Origin: Adiantum capillus-veneris
Lineage: Eukaryota; Streptophyta; Polypodiopsida; Polypodiales; Pteridaceae
Length of the DNA: 64,000 nucleotides
Assembly: GCA_014529385.2 (NCBI GenBank)
Contig: CM043944.1
Coordinates: 57,948,768 to 58,012,767 of the forward strand
Reading direction: 5' to 3'
Shown: piece after piece, positions 10,759 through 22,700 of the stretch
Layout of the letters: each line of letters begins with the position of its first letter
How positions within the stretch are numbered: position 1 is the stretch's first letter
Translations under genes and position numbers: made by a program
The notes under the pieces: generated by a model
What the model was told of the DNA's origin: nothing
The model's input: only the letters and a program-made list of their open reading frames with translations
Database searches by the model: none

Positions 10759-11394
10759 CTGGTACTGATAATAGTGAAAATCGATGCACTATGTACATGT
10801 TGTCCTACCTGTACACATGTGGGCCCCACATAACCACCTGGCTAAGGAAAATGGGCAATCCTTTATTTGATGCACCATGCATGTATATGTACATATGCGC
10901 AATCCCTTGCTCCAAAAAGCTCGTGACAACGTTTGGAAAGACTTTGGAGGGTGGAAAATGATGTTTTGAAATTTTTTGAAAAAAAAATAATTTTTTAGAA
11001 TTTTTTAGTGCACGTTTTTGACTTTTGGAGGTCAAAAATACTTTTTTGACCATGAAATAGGTTAGGGGACCTTTTAAGGAGGGAAAACTTGAAATTTGAA
11101 ATTTTTTAAAATTTTGAAATTTTTAGTGTATTTTAAAATCCGGGCCAAAAAGTGGGGGAAAAAAGGTCAAAGTGGTCCCCCCCCCCCCCCCCCCCCCCCA
11201 CCCCCTCCCTTTCCCCTAGCCACCTCCCTTACCTTCTCACTAGGTAAGAGGCCATTAAGAGGTGTAAGGCTACCTTGTCCCCCTACTTTTTTGAGGGTAT
11301 AGAGTGTGTCCACCACCCTCTTCCTATTGGCTGGCCTCTAATTAACCTTAATCCCAAAGGGCCCCTAGAGGGTTCATATTTTTCCTAATGATCA
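10759..11394. other. Unassigned spacer with poly-C tract
   Basis: No gene is supported. The stretch has AT-rich homopolymer runs and an uninterrupted C tract at 11177-11199, followed by CCCCTCCC. Proline-rich open frames across the C tract are artefacts. Confidence 0.5.
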
Positions 11395-12771
11395 CCAAAA
11401 CTGAGATCATGAACAGTACATCTATCATCCACAAATTCGACTACAAGTCCAAGACTAGCAAGTGCGGATACAGACAAGAAATTCTTCTTGGTCCAAGTAC
11501 ATAAAGTGCATCAACAAGTGTGAAGGAACTACCATTTGCAGCAGTAAGCACAATCTTTCCAACTCCTTGAGCTGGATAAGAGGCATTGTTGGCACAAGTG
11601 ACTGAATTCCCATGAGGGACAGACTCAAGAGAGGTGAACAATGGTAATGTGCTTTGTAGCACCACTGTCGAAATACCACACATGTGAATCTACAGCAACT
11701 GACAAGCATGCATCATGGACAGCAGGATTGTATGTGCACTCTGTGCTAAAAGCCCATTCTGCATCAACATCAGCATTACAGTTTCCTTTTACAGAAGACT
11801 CAACAATGGCTGCATTTGTAGTGGAACCAGCATTTGTATTGGAACCACCCTCTTTCTTTGTAGCCTCTTTGGCCTTCAACCTAGGACACGACTTGATCAA
11901 GTGATCATTAGCTTTACAATAATGGCAACGCATCTTCTTTTTGCCCTTATCACCAGAATTGCCAGACGAAGTGTTGCCAGCAAAAGCATTGGGAGCAGAA
12001 GTTTTGCCACTCGCAGCAGAACCATAAGAAGTGGTTGCATTGTTGTTACCACCCTTTCTTTGAGAAGCAATAAAATCCTGTTCAACTACACACTATCTAG
12101 TCCTGTTTTTTCTAAAAAGGGACTCTTGCAACAGCAATGTGCATAATGCATCAAACTTGACAACTTCTGGATTTCCTTGGGTCATAAGTCTCCAAGTACT
12201 AGCAAAAGTCTGGTAAGAATCTGGTAAGGCATCAACAACAATCTGCACAAGGGAACTTCCTGAAATGACTTCACCTCCAGAAATAAGTTGCTCATTGATA
12301 TTCTTGACACTAGCAGGAAAAGTGTCCATATCATCTTTCTCATGCATAATCTTCGACTCCAGCTCTTTACGCAGAAAAGAAATTTTATCCTCATTGCGGC
12401 TTGCATAAAACCTGCTAGAATATCCCAAGCATGTTTTGCTGATTTTGCTGAACGAATGTGAGGAACAATGGTGCGCTTCACAGACAACGCAATCAATGCA
12501 TGAGTCTACGCTTCCTTTACATCCCAACGAGCTTGTTTTGTTGTAGGCAAAACAACTCTAATAGCAGCAATCCTTGCAGCAAGACCTGCAACATCCTCAA
12601 CATCGCCTACATCCTCAGAAGGAGGACGTACATCAATGCCCTGCACAATATTCCAGACGCCCTTTGACACAAGAATGTGTTGCATTATATAAGTCCACAT
12701 AGGGTAATTGTCCCCAACCTGTCCTCAGTAGCAAACATCTTGAACACATCTGTGTTGTTGTTGTCAGCCAT
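11395..12771 (-). pseudogene. C1 Ty1/copia gag-protease remnant
   Basis: Reading on the minus strand from ATG at 12771 (MADNNNTDVFKMF), the frame shifts near 12710 into NYPMWTYIMQHIL, the usual start of copia Gag. Several more shifts follow. Copia Gag pieces include LVQIVVDALPDSYQTF and a zinc knuckle CHYCKANDHLIKSC (about 11890-11932). The protease motif WYFDSGATKHIT lies near 11650-11690, followed by GKIVLTAANGSSFTLVDALYVL. The similarity fades after a VDDRCTVHD-like stretch near 11400. Integrase, RT and RNase H are absent, so this is a 3'-truncated, frame-broken copy. It lies just inside its 5' LTR and PBS at 13120-13646. Confidence 0.82.
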
Positions 12772-13119
12772 GGTAAATGCTGCACCTGATGTGAAAACTG
12801 CCCGAAAATAGGAGAAACGGAGCGGGAACAACATGTGCTATATAGCAAAAACTGTAGAAGACTATAAGACACCTATTATGCAGAAAGCGGCACTACCAAA
12901 AACTCTCCACAAAATGACGAAATAGCTAGTGCAGCACTGCCTGTAGTGGAAACGGAGACCAAAATGAGCCCGGATCAAAAATCCGAGCTGACGAAGCTCT
13001 ACGAGCACTCCCGAAATATTTGTCAACCTATGAACGCTTTCCAAAGCTCACTGAAATTGGAGAAAGTAAGCAGGTGTGTGCTGGAGCAGCTGGAGACTAA
13101 GCCCGGGAGGACGCAACCT

Positions 13120-13131
13120 GCTCTGTTATCA
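13120..13131 (-). other. C1 primer-binding site (initiator tRNA-Met type)
   Basis: On the minus strand this reads TGATAACAGAGC, two substitutions from the TGGTATCAGAGC of Ty1/copia elements. It lies two bases inside the LTR end ...CCAACA. Confidence 0.65.
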
Positions 13132-13133
13132 AT

Positions 13134-13646
13134 TGTTGGAATTAGGGTTGCAAAGAAACGCACATAGCTTGGAGAAGAAGAAGGAATCTCAAGGCACACA
13201 ATAGAGAGTGTGTTACTTAGTGTGCAATGGAAAGATAGATAGCCATAGAGTGATGGGCGTATATACAATGCTCGGGGGGAAAAAACCTCCTAAAGAGGGA
13301 AAAAATGCCCCGGCGGTCCTAGTGTGTTCACACACATCACTACCACATGTAGATGCAATTTTTTGGTCATGGAGACCCAACAAAGAAGGACCGTTTTCAA
13401 GAACTAAGATTCCAGAAAGACATGCTCTAAAAGCTAAAGCAAGTCTTGCTCATGCACATCAACCACACTTGGATCAAAATTTGGATATGGCATCAAATTT
13501 GGAGTAGATTATGCGGAGCTTCTATTGTGACTATAAGAGTTAATTTTGTAAACAAGATCTCTAGCTGTATCAACCTTTCTTTCTTTTATTTAATTAAGAG
13601 AGTTTCTTCAAATTCATGCTTTATTCATCCTCTTGACTTTTGGTGT
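13134..13646 (-). repeat. C1 5' LTR, major part (split by E1)
   Basis: The LTR ends CTAATTCCAACA beside the PBS. On the minus strand its other end continues across the E1 insertion to about 30147, where it starts TGTTGATAAACACC. The TGTTG...CAACA ends match each other. E1 cut the LTR 14 bp from its outer end and duplicated GGTGT. No partner LTR is visible. Confidence 0.65.
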
Positions 13647-14590
13647 TGTTGAGCCAGCAGAGGATCACACCCACATTTTTGCTCACACTCATCATTTTTG
13701 TAACCATTGATTGTAATAAATGTCTTTCCGACATTGATTTTGAATCGAGCCATTCATTAAGTAACGGGACTCAATTGAGTTTCCAGCTTGTAATCCCGAA
13801 GTAATTTCACTTGCCGATGTAATTAGTTAGAGATGTTCTCACCTCCAAGGCTGAGGTATATAAGCCAAAGTTTTGTAACCTAAAAGAAGATTCAGATTAT
13901 TAATCAAAGTAAGTTTTTGAGCGCCGTGACTGTGTCTGAGAGAGAGTGAGAGAGAGAGAGAGAGTCTTATCTACTTGCTACGCGAGCTACGGAGCCGCCA
14001 TTGGAGAAGCGACACCGCCATTGTGTTAGCAACGGCGAGAGCTACGCACTGATACCAAGAGTGCGCGCTATCGGCTTCTATGTGTGGTAAGTTCCTACGA
14101 GCTTCGGTGTGAGTTTTCTTCCAACTCGTGTGTCGGAATAGAGCATGCAGCATATCTATAGAACCACAACGAGTAGAGCTACGCATTAGTATCATCGGGG
14201 TCAAGTTTCGGTCACCTGTATTTTTCGGCCTGTCTTCATACGCGTTTACCGCACGGAGTGATTATAGGTTGATTTTGCAGTTCAAGTCTTTAGGGTGTTG
14301 TTCTTACCTAGTGCATAGACTTCCCGTTGAGTTTGAGATCGATTCAATGATTCTAGATCCTGTTTCGTATAGCATTCGTTCGTGGTACGGATTTCAGTCA
14401 CTTGCGTATTTTAGAACTTAGATTTGATTTCCTTAGTAGTGATTGTCATTAGAAGGTCGAGTAGGTGATTTGACACCCACCTAGTTGTTTCCATGCGCCT
14501 GCGGGTCAAGCTTCGTCCTCGTCTGACAAATTCTGTTGTTGGTTGAGTTCTCGCTATTTAGCTTCCGCTAGCGGCGTAACCGCCTTAACA
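13647..14590 (+). repeat. E1 5' LTR
   Basis: Starts TGTTGAGCCAGCAG and ends CCGCCTTAACA, with TGTT/AACA inverted ends. It includes a TATA box, a GA microsatellite near 13938-13963 and a TCATACGCGT motif at 14236-14245 that recurs as part of the palindromes in the leader. Confidence 0.95.
13857..13864 (+). promoter_or_regulatory. E1 5' LTR TATA box
   Basis: TATATAAG lies 210 bp into the LTR, the usual U3/R arrangement for a plant LTR promoter. Transcription would start about 30 bp downstream. The 3' LTR has the identical site at 29400-29407. Confidence 0.7.
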
Positions 14591-14592
14591 TT

Positions 14593-14610
14593 TGGCGCCG
14601 TTGCCGGGGA
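14593..14610 (+). other. E1 primer-binding site, tRNA-Asp type
   Basis: TGGCGCCGTTGCCGGGGA starts two bases after the LTR. Its first 16 bases are complementary to the 3' end of plant tRNA-Asp, the primer of Athila-type elements. Confidence 0.9.
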
Positions 14611-16014
14611 CGAGAGCCCTAAGTAGGTGACCTTAGACTAATCCTACGAGGTGAGTCGTATAAACTACTTTGTATACTTTAGTTAGAAAAGATCTAGGAG
14701 TGGTGGACTCCGAAGATCTCGAGAGATACTAGGAAGTGGGGTATTCCTGGGTCTTCCGTGTTGACAGTATTTTTAGTTTAGCTTAGATTGGTTTGTTGTT
14801 TTGTTGGTGTTGAGTAGTTGTTGATAGAAGAAGAATTTGCTAGTTCGTGAGTGGCAGTGGATCTCTTTAAAATCACAATTACCAAACCCATTTTATGATT
14901 AGGAATAGCTTAGGTAGGACTTCATTTGATCCTGATCTAGAGCTAATAATCATTAGAGTATTGATTGCATGTTAGATCACTAAACCGTCGAGTTAGTAGT
15001 GAAACTTGCAATAAACAAAAGTCAGAGAAATTTTCTATGTATCTGGGAGTTGCTGAGCACTTGAGGAAGCTTTAGGAAGGATTCTATGCCAAAAAACTGG
15101 AAATCTGCAACTTTAGACATCATACGCGTATGATGTCTAAATGACCAAACAGAGACCAAAACAGAAATTTTGACTTTACCAGAGTGTTCAAAAGGGGGGT
15201 TATACCCTAATTTCAACTTAAAACAAGAGCATTAACACTCAAAGAAACCCGAAAAGACAAGTCGGAGTCCAAGAAACGCAAAGAATAGGAAATTTTGGAT
15301 TCAGATCTTGTTTTTACATTCAAACCTGACAAAAACACTTGAAACTCAATTATAAACATTGGAGAAGGCTTAAAACCAAGAATAGTCAAAATCTGGGACA
15401 AAAGACATCATACGCGTATAATGTCTTTTGGCACATCCACTGCTTATTTTTGATATCTGACCTGACAAGATTGTTACAAGCACTGTAGGAAGCATAAATA
15501 TCAAGTTTTGACCTAAATTGATGAAAAAGACATCATACGCGTATGATGTCTTGACCTAATTTTGGACATATTTTGATACTTTGCCAACACAGATCCATTG
15601 TAATAGCTATCTAGAGGTTATATTTCAAGTTTCATCCCATTTGGATCACAATTGACCCAAAAAACAAGTCAAAAGCGGAAAATTGCCAAGAAAAGCCTAA
15701 ATTAGCCATAACTTGCTCAAACAGAGTTCAAACTGAATTTTGTGAGTGGAAAGAGCATAAGGGGGCTACTGAGAGTGAGCATAACCAAAATAGTCTAAAT
15801 CTGTGAAAAAAGACATCATACGCGTATAATGTCTTTTTCAGCATAACTGCAACAAAATTCTCACTTGATGAAACAGAAGTTGTCCAACTAACATGATTAA
15901 ACAATTGACCAAGTATCAGCCAGTTTGGATCAATTCTCACCACAAAAACTTGGGGAAAACAAATTGCCGAGACGGAAAAGTTAAAGTCCTTTAGGGGAAT
16001 TGATGAATTTATGA
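14611..16014 (+). other. E1 5' leader
   Basis: 1.4 kb of noncoding sequence between the PBS and the first coding frame. It contains four 24-bp palindromes and degenerate blocks such as TTTCATCCCATTTGGATC around them, suggesting an old tandem array in which the palindromes stay best conserved. No gene is supported. Confidence 0.7.
15115..15834. repeat. E1 leader array of 24-bp palindromes (four copies)
   Basis: Each copy is AGACATCATACG followed by its reverse complement. Copies start at 15115, 15403, 15528 and 15811. The first is perfect and extends to 30 bp (15112-15141); 15528 is perfect over 24 bp; 15403 and 15811 share one substitution in the right half. Spacings are 288, 125 and 283 bp. 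Each could form a DNA cruciform or an RNA stem, or act as a site for a dimeric binding protein. Confidence 0.93.
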
Positions 16015-16866
16015 TCGGGCAAGAACCTCCAGAATAACCAACCAAAACCAGGGGAACCAGCAAGTGTCATATCAACCGAGGGAAGTGTAAACCAAAGTTG
16101 GGTGCAACCATTAGAGCCGATCTTTGAAGGAAGTGTCTCTGATACTTCTTCGGAGAGATCTTACGAGATTTTCACCGAACACTTGGAACACTTGAACCTG
16201 AACAACAGAGAAAATATGGCAGCAGGATCATCAAACCCTTCCGCCACAATGAAGCTATTGTTCATAAAATATCAGTACAACAATGAGCAAGGTGCCAAGA
16301 TCTACAAGGATGGAATGGACCGCTATTGTGTGAAGATAGAAGATAGACCTAGTGAGTTCAAGGACTTAGTGCCTGTGAGCTATAGCGGAGATAGATATCT
16401 AGATGACGAGGGTACCATGTACTTGGTAGTCCTAAACCCTAACATTGTGGACAAGTGGGGATTGATGGGCACCAAAGCCAAAGTAGATGAAGAACTTGAG
16501 GAGAAAGCACCAATAATGAACTTCCCTGACGCGAGGTTAAGAAGAGAGAATGGAACTACAAGGATCAACACTGATAACATCTATGTGGGGCTATACAAAT
16601 ATAATAATGGGGAGCAGGATCTCTATTATAGATGTGAAGAACCCTACACTGGAGAGTTGACAGACCAAAAAAGACTTTATGTCTTTACCTACACAGAGGG
16701 ATCGGAAGTGAAAATTGCCGCTTACGACAAGTATGGCAGGCAATACTCAACAATGGGCAAGAAAGAATTAGAAGGATATACATACTTTGGGGGACCACTA
16801 CATCAGTATATGTTACTTCTAGCTCACAAAGACCAGCACCAACAAATGGAGGGCAAAACCCAATGA
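16015..16866 (+). pseudogene. E1 Gag N-terminal region (unrecognised conserved domain)
   Basis: The frame opens after a stop at 16012-16014; no ATG opens it, and the first in-frame Met is in NRENMAAGSSNP near 16216. The last ~100 residues match E2 (53491-53830) position by position: GLYKYNNGEQDLYYRC against GLYRLPIGDQNNFYRC, ELTDQKRLYVFTYT against ELTDYKNLYAFTYT, DKYGRQY against DKYGREY, and LEGYTYFG against LERYTYMG. I do not recognise the domain. In E2 it is fused in frame to Gag, so it is the N-terminal part of the E1/E2 Gag. In E1 the frame shifts near 16810 and again near 16985 before the Gag core. A small globular domain is likely; its function is unknown. Confidence 0.7.
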
Positions 16867-16948
16867 CGACAGGAGGACAAAGAACTCAGGCTGCTGACTC
16901 TTTCAGTCAACCTCAGTACTCGAAGCCCGGACCACGAAGCCCGGACCA

Positions 16949-17668
16949 ATGGGATCATTACATTCCAGAGAGTCAATGGATACGAATCGAGGTAGTGCAG
17001 TTCCAATCCCCACGTATATCACTCCAGGTCCAAGGTTCGAAGCGGAACCATCACATTTACCTCCTAGTAGTAGATTCAGGGCGGGGGAACCGACAAGGGT
17101 AACCCATGAAGTCCATGATGCTAGAGAAAGCTTTAGCCGGGACACAGGAGCAATGAGATTGGTAGCAGACCATAGACGTATGAGACCATCTCAAGTAGTG
17201 AAGTGTATGCCAAAGAAGTATGGTGGTTCAGGAGATCCGTATGCACATGTGTCACTCTTTAAGCAAGTCTTAAGAGCTGAGCAGATAACAGATTTCCATA
17301 CACAATACGAGGGATTTGGTCTTACTCTAGAAGGTACGGCATTGACATGGTTTCAACCGCTGAACATAGGGGGATTCCATGACATTGACCATTTGCTAAG
17401 AGAGTTTGCTGAGGAATTCTCAAAACGAGGGATTAAGCACAATACCGTCTCACAAATATATGCTTTTAAACAGAGAGAACACGAAAAAGTGAAGGAAGCT
17501 TCACTTCGCTTCAAACAATACATTGAGAGATGTCCAGTACGTGAACGACCACAAGATGACAGACTATCTGTTCTCTTTATTGAGGGACTGAGAAACGACA
17601 CTCTCAAGAAGGACTTGCACTTGAAAGCTTGTACAAGTTTCGAGCAAGTAACGAGAGAGGCATTGTAA
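16949..17668 (+). pseudogene. E1 Gag core
   Basis: The frame carries a retrotransposon Gag core from about 17170: KCMPKKYGGSGDPYAHVSLF, then GFGLTLEGTALTWFQ and KQREHEKVKEASLRFKQYI, ending near FIEGLRNDTLKKDL. It forms the particle shell around element RNA. The ATG at 16949 is unlikely to be the start because homology to E2 begins in other frames upstream. The frame ends at TAA (17666-17668), but the same frame continues at once, so this is a nonsense mutation inside a longer polyprotein. Confidence 0.85.
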
Positions 17669-17671
17669 TTA

Positions 17672-19030
17672 GTGGATAACTGTACGGTTTATGGAGAGGT
17701 GTCAACGAATACAGATTTCGCATCCAGTAGCTCTTCCTCCGTAGCGAGCGAGACTACCACTAAAAAGAATGTTCAAACAACAACCATGCCAAATGTAGAG
17801 CAAATGATAGAAGATGCTCTAAAAAGGATGGCACCATACCAAAAACCATTGCCAAAAACACTGAAATGGTGTGCTATTGAACAAAAATGGACAAACCATC
17901 CAACAGAGGAGTGCTATTACAACAAAGGGTATGTAAGGGAGCGTCAGTATGCACCTCCTGCTCAATTAGCACCACCTCAAGTACATCCAGTACCTCGATA
18001 CCCAACGGGAAATGTGCCAGGACCTATGGGGATAGAAAGACCGCAACCGGTATTGGGACAACAACCACCTTTACCAGGAGCAAGACCAGTAGGCATTAGA
18101 TATGCACCAACCTTAGAGAATCAGGAAGAACAAGCCTTAGTGCCTGCTCAATCCTATTATGAAGAATCTGGTGCACACATGTCTCCAACTGTGTATTACC
18201 CACCAGAAGAACCCAAACAACTAGAACCATGGGGCATGATTGGGAATGTTGGAACACCAACAGTTACAAGTGCTTCTGATGAAGAAAGATACAATTTGGA
18301 CGCAAGAACATTGATGTTCATAGCTCATGGAGGGTTAACAGGACAAAGACCATCCTATCCACAAAGGATGAATCAAATGGGACCAAGACCAGCACTAGGA
18401 CCCTGTTACAAGTGTGGAGGTGACCATCTGATGAATGTTTGTCCACATACGGAAATCATTAGAATTAACTCTTATTGCACTGAGTGTGGGGTTACTCACT
18501 TCATTGAGGATTTTTCAAAGAATCCAAACAAAGTGCAAAAGACGACATTGAATATGCTAGAAACTATTCCTACCAGCAGTGGGTCTGAAAATGAAACTCT
18601 GATACCAACGCAAGTTGTTACTAGAGCTCAAGCTAAGAAAACCACTAGAGAACCTGAGAATGGAAAGTTAGCGACTGAAGTGGTTAGTCAAGGACCGCGG
18701 AGTCAGAGAAACACATGGAAAGCTAGAAAAGCACGCATGAAGTTGAGAAAAGAACGTGAAGACGCTATTCTAGCTGAGGAACTAAAGCAAACGAAAGATA
18801 GATTAGAAAAACTTGAGAGTCAAAACGGGAAACGAGAGATGAGCCCGGAAAGAACGAAACAAAAGAGTATCAAAGAAACAACGAGCTTAAGCTCAGGGGG
18901 ATCAGTGCTAGTCGACAAAGTACACGAACCATTGGACGCACTGATGAGAGCTTACGAAGCTAGGTTAAAGAACAACCAAACACAAGAACAGAGGTGGATG
19001 ACATACCCAAACGCGGAATTGGAAAAGTAG
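17672..19030 (+). pseudogene. E1 Gag C-terminal region with zinc knuckle
   Basis: In frame with the Gag core. A proline/glutamine-rich linker is followed by a knuckle of C-x2-C-x3-H-x4-C form (CYKCGGDHLMNVC, from 18404), one residue shorter between Cys and His than the usual CCHC. A second, broken copy CTECGVTHFIED has lost its last Cys. Then come VVTRAQAKK, seen also in E2, and a charged, probably coiled-coil stretch (about 18700-18850). The frame ends at TAG 19028-19030 where E2 has a sense codon (LEK stop RLEMC against TERLKMC). The knuckle would bind element RNA. Confidence 0.85.
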
Positions 19031-21415
19031 AGACTTGAAATGTGCCAGAGAATGATCGAGACTGCACAAGCCTTATTAGAACCACCAAAAGAAACAATGA
19101 ATTGTGGAACGGAAAACCCAATTCAGGAAGAGACTATTGTTTCACGGGTAGCTGAAAAGATTCCCAGTGCACAAACGCCTGAAAATACACACAAGGATGA
19201 CCGCATAGTGTTGAACACAACCGATCAGGAGATAGAGAGTTTTCATCCAGTCATACAGAGGTCTTACGGAAGAGATGAGGATTACAATGAATTTTGGAAA
19301 CAAGTGAGAGAGGCAAACTTTGCAAACGAGCTAAGTTGCCAAGCTAATCAGACAAATTGGGAAAAGGACATCAGGAACCCTCCCATAGTGGAATTTGAGG
19401 CAGGATCTCAAGTGGACTTGGATCTGCAATCTTACTGGGGAGATGGGGGCTCTGTTAGAACAATGGAGAGCAAACCTCACTCACTGAAAACCTTACCTTC
19501 ATACTTAGGAGAGTATGAAGCAAAATCCGAGATTAGAGCACTTCCCTCACGAAGAATCTCATCAGAAAAAGTCATGGACTCGCAAGGATTGATAGAGATC
19601 TTGTCAACACCAGTGACATGCACTATCACTCTAGCTGAGCTTTTGAGGCTAAGACCACATATGTGGACCACTGTAGGAAAATGCTTGGAGAAATTTGGGG
19701 TAAAAGACCCAACATCGAGACTGCAAGAGGGTATACAAGAGCTGAGTAAACCACAAAAGAACGCTAAGCCTGTACCCTTAAACAAGGTCGGAGAGTATTG
19801 CGAAGGTGAAGAGGGGAATACAACCTTACCAGTTGAATTCCAAGGAGTAAACACGATGGCAATACTAGACAGCGGAGCTGGGGTAGCCATTGCTACAAAA
19901 GAAATCTAGAAAAAATGGGGGAAACCAGCAATAAGGAAGACTAGGTTGAAACTCCAATTAGCAGATGGACACATGGAGAAACCTATGGGGTTATTAGAGA
20001 AAGTTGTAGTGACTTCTTGCGGCATTGAATACGAATATACTTTTGCTATTGTCGATTTTGGCAAGGAGAATAACTATGATATCATATTGGGAAGACCATT
20101 CATGAGACAGTTGAAAATGGTCCAGGATTGGGGCTACGATCACATATACCTGAGAAATATGGAAACCACTACACGTGTGAACCTGAAAGACCATAGCTAC
20201 AAAGATGTGAACCGAACACCGGTGGAGGAGTTTGATTCAGCTACTTTGGCGGGATCCGAATTTCCAGCTTGGTTAGGTAAACCCAAGGAGTTATGGATGT
20301 GTGGAGCTTCGAAATGTGGAAGTCTGAAACGAGAAGAATGTGTCTTAGAAAGGGCTATCGAAGACGAAACTTATATAGGAGAACCCTTTCCAGAGGACAC
20401 GCTTGAACCATTAGAATGGACACACATTCTAGCAACCCTAGATGTTTGTGCAATTCCGGATGATCCCACAACAAAATTTTGCAACAAGGACGGGTACGAC
20501 GTGGTTCCGTACTTCATGTTGAGAACTGTACTCGAAAAAGAAACTGAAAAGAACGATACACTTGAAAAGGAAGATGAAAAGGAGGTGTTTCACGACATTC
20601 CCGATCATCCTGAGTGGGGAAATGAAGCAGACAACGAGTCAACGGACAATTCAAGCGGAAACGAAGAAACTATAACGGATGTCCGATTTTATGATTTTTC
20701 GAACCAAACTAAACAACGCCAGAAACGCTATAGAGCAAAGAAAAAAACAAAGGGGGTTAGAACCAATCCGATGCCTAGAATAAGAGGAAAAAATCAATTC
20801 CTAATGCTAGTAAAGGCGGAAGATTGTGTTAAGGACAAGATTTCTGGAAGAATGAGAGGCAATGATCAAAAGAGCTTACGAAAAGACAAAAGAGGCTCAA
20901 GAAATCGAGTTCAAAGGAATGGAACGAAAACAGAAACAGAAAAATCAGAAAAGAACAAGCGCAACAGAGAACACACGGAGTCCAAGTTAGAACGTAGAAA
21001 CAAGTACAGAGAGCTCAAGAAAACTCTGAAAGAAGTTTGGACGACAGAAATTGAGAGTGGAGATGACGAAAATGCCAAAATCAAGGAAAACAGGGATGTT
21101 CCCTCTCACTATAGGAAATTCAAAATAGAGGATAGGAAGGTGATATTAACCCCACCTATTCGAGAGAGAAAGGAGAACGAATCTTATGACGGACCGGAGG
21201 ATGCAAAAAAAGTTGATTTAGCAGCTCCAGGTGAGCCACCTAGACCGGTGTACATAGCCACATATTTGTCTCCAGGCGAGGAAGAGAGACTTTTGAGTCT
21301 TCTCAGAGAGTATAGGGATGTGTTTGCATGGTCTTATAAGGACTTAAAGGGAGTTGACCCATCGATATGCCAACACACAATCCCTCTGAAACAAGACGCA
21401 AAGCCTAGCAGATAG
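19031..21415 (+). pseudogene. E1 protease and connecting region
   Basis: Same frame as gag. The aspartic protease has TMAILDSGAGVAIATKEI with the catalytic D-S-G at about 19868, then LQLADGH and IILGRPFMRQL. An in-frame TAG at 19907-19909 replaces the Trp that E2 retains (KDIWEKWG). A long acidic then Lys/Arg-rich linker (about 20520-21080) joins protease to RT. HDIPDHPEW lies near 20590, and LLSLLREYRDVFAWSYKDL begins the RT-proximal region. The frame ends with TAG at 21413-21415, in a position where related elements have Gln (KPSR stop RPY). The protease would cleave the polyprotein. Confidence 0.85.
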
Positions 21416-22700
21416 AGACCATACACATATAATGATACGTTTGCTAAGCGAATCAAAGAAGAGATAGATAAGCTAATGGAAGCTGAATTCATCTACGAGA
21501 TTGAACACACCGATTGGGTATCTCCAATTGTGGTGGTACCCAAGAAGAACGGAAAACTCCGAGTGTGTGTCAACTTAAAGAAAGTAAATGCTGCAACAAT
21601 CAGGGACAATTATCCCCTGCCGATAACTGATCATGTTCTAGAGCGTGTATCAGGGAAAACAGCCTACTCCTTTCTTGATGGTTTTTCAGGATATAACCAG
21701 CTAGCCATAGCACTGGAAGATCAACATAAAACAGCTTTTGCAACTGAGTGGGGAATCTATGCTTATAGGGTTATGCCTTTTGGTCTAACCAATGCTCCCG
21801 CAACCTTCCAGAGGCTGATGATGCATGCTTTCAAAGAATACTTAAGGTTGTTTCTAGAAATATACATGGATGACTTATGTGTACATTCTCTTCTGAGAGA
21901 TGAGCATCTAGAACACCTAAGAAAAGTATTTGAAAAATGAAGGACATATCGCATTTGTCTCAATCCTGAGAAATGTGTGTTTATGGTCCGACAGGGCAGA
22001 ATTCTGGGACATATTGTCTCACAAAACGGAATATCCACGGATTTAGAGAAGATAAAAGTTATAGTGGATATGCCTAGACCAACCAATGCGAAACAAGTAC
22101 AGAGCTTTATGGGACATTGCGGATATTATAGACGATTCATTTACATGTACGCTATAATAGGCCAACCACTTTACAGGCTAATAGTGAACTTTGAATGGAC
22201 AGAGGAGTGTGAGGAATCGTTCAAGAAATTGAAAGAGGCACTCATTACTGCTCCAGTCTTGAAATCACCAGATTGGGAGAAGATATTCCATGTGCATATA
22301 GATGCTTCGGCATATGCAATAGGATGCATTCTGGCTCAGCCAGAAGAAGGAAACATGGATTTTCCTATCTGTTACGCCAGTCGACAGCTCAACAATGCAG
22401 AGAAGAATTACACCACAACAGAGCGAGAAGGATTAGGAATGATATATGCTGTGAAGAAATTTCGGCATTATCTTCTAGCCAACAAGTTTGTGTTTTTTAC
22501 GGATCACCAAGCCTTGCTCTACCTAGTGAATAAACCATGCAATACGGGGAGAATAGTGAGATGGTTCATTATCTTACTGGAATTCGACTTCACGGTAGTA
22601 GTAAAGAAAGGAAAAACACATCTTAGAGATGATCATCTTTCGCGATTGACGAATGGAGAAGACCCTATAGGAGTAGATGACGACATGCCAGACGCGTACT
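21416..22700 (+). pseudogene. E1 reverse transcriptase and RNase H
   Basis: Continuous frame apart from TGA at 21938-21940. RT motifs are WVSPIVVVPKKNGKLRVCVN, FLDGFSGYNQ, YRVMPFGLTNAPATFQRLM and the catalytic YMDD at 21863-21874. After the palm come GRILGHIVSQNGI and FMGHCGYYRRFI. RNase H follows with FHVHIDASAYAIGCIL (first Asp), LNNAEKNYTTTEREGLGMIY (Glu) and FFTDHQAL (Asp). All RNase H catalytic residues that I can place are present, unlike G1. The enzyme copies element RNA into cDNA and removes the RNA strand. Spacing and motif wording are Ty3/gypsy; I see no chromodomain later. Confidence 0.9.

Noticed and set aside
11096-11302. Proline-rich protein
   Set aside because: Created by the C homopolymer at 11177-11199.
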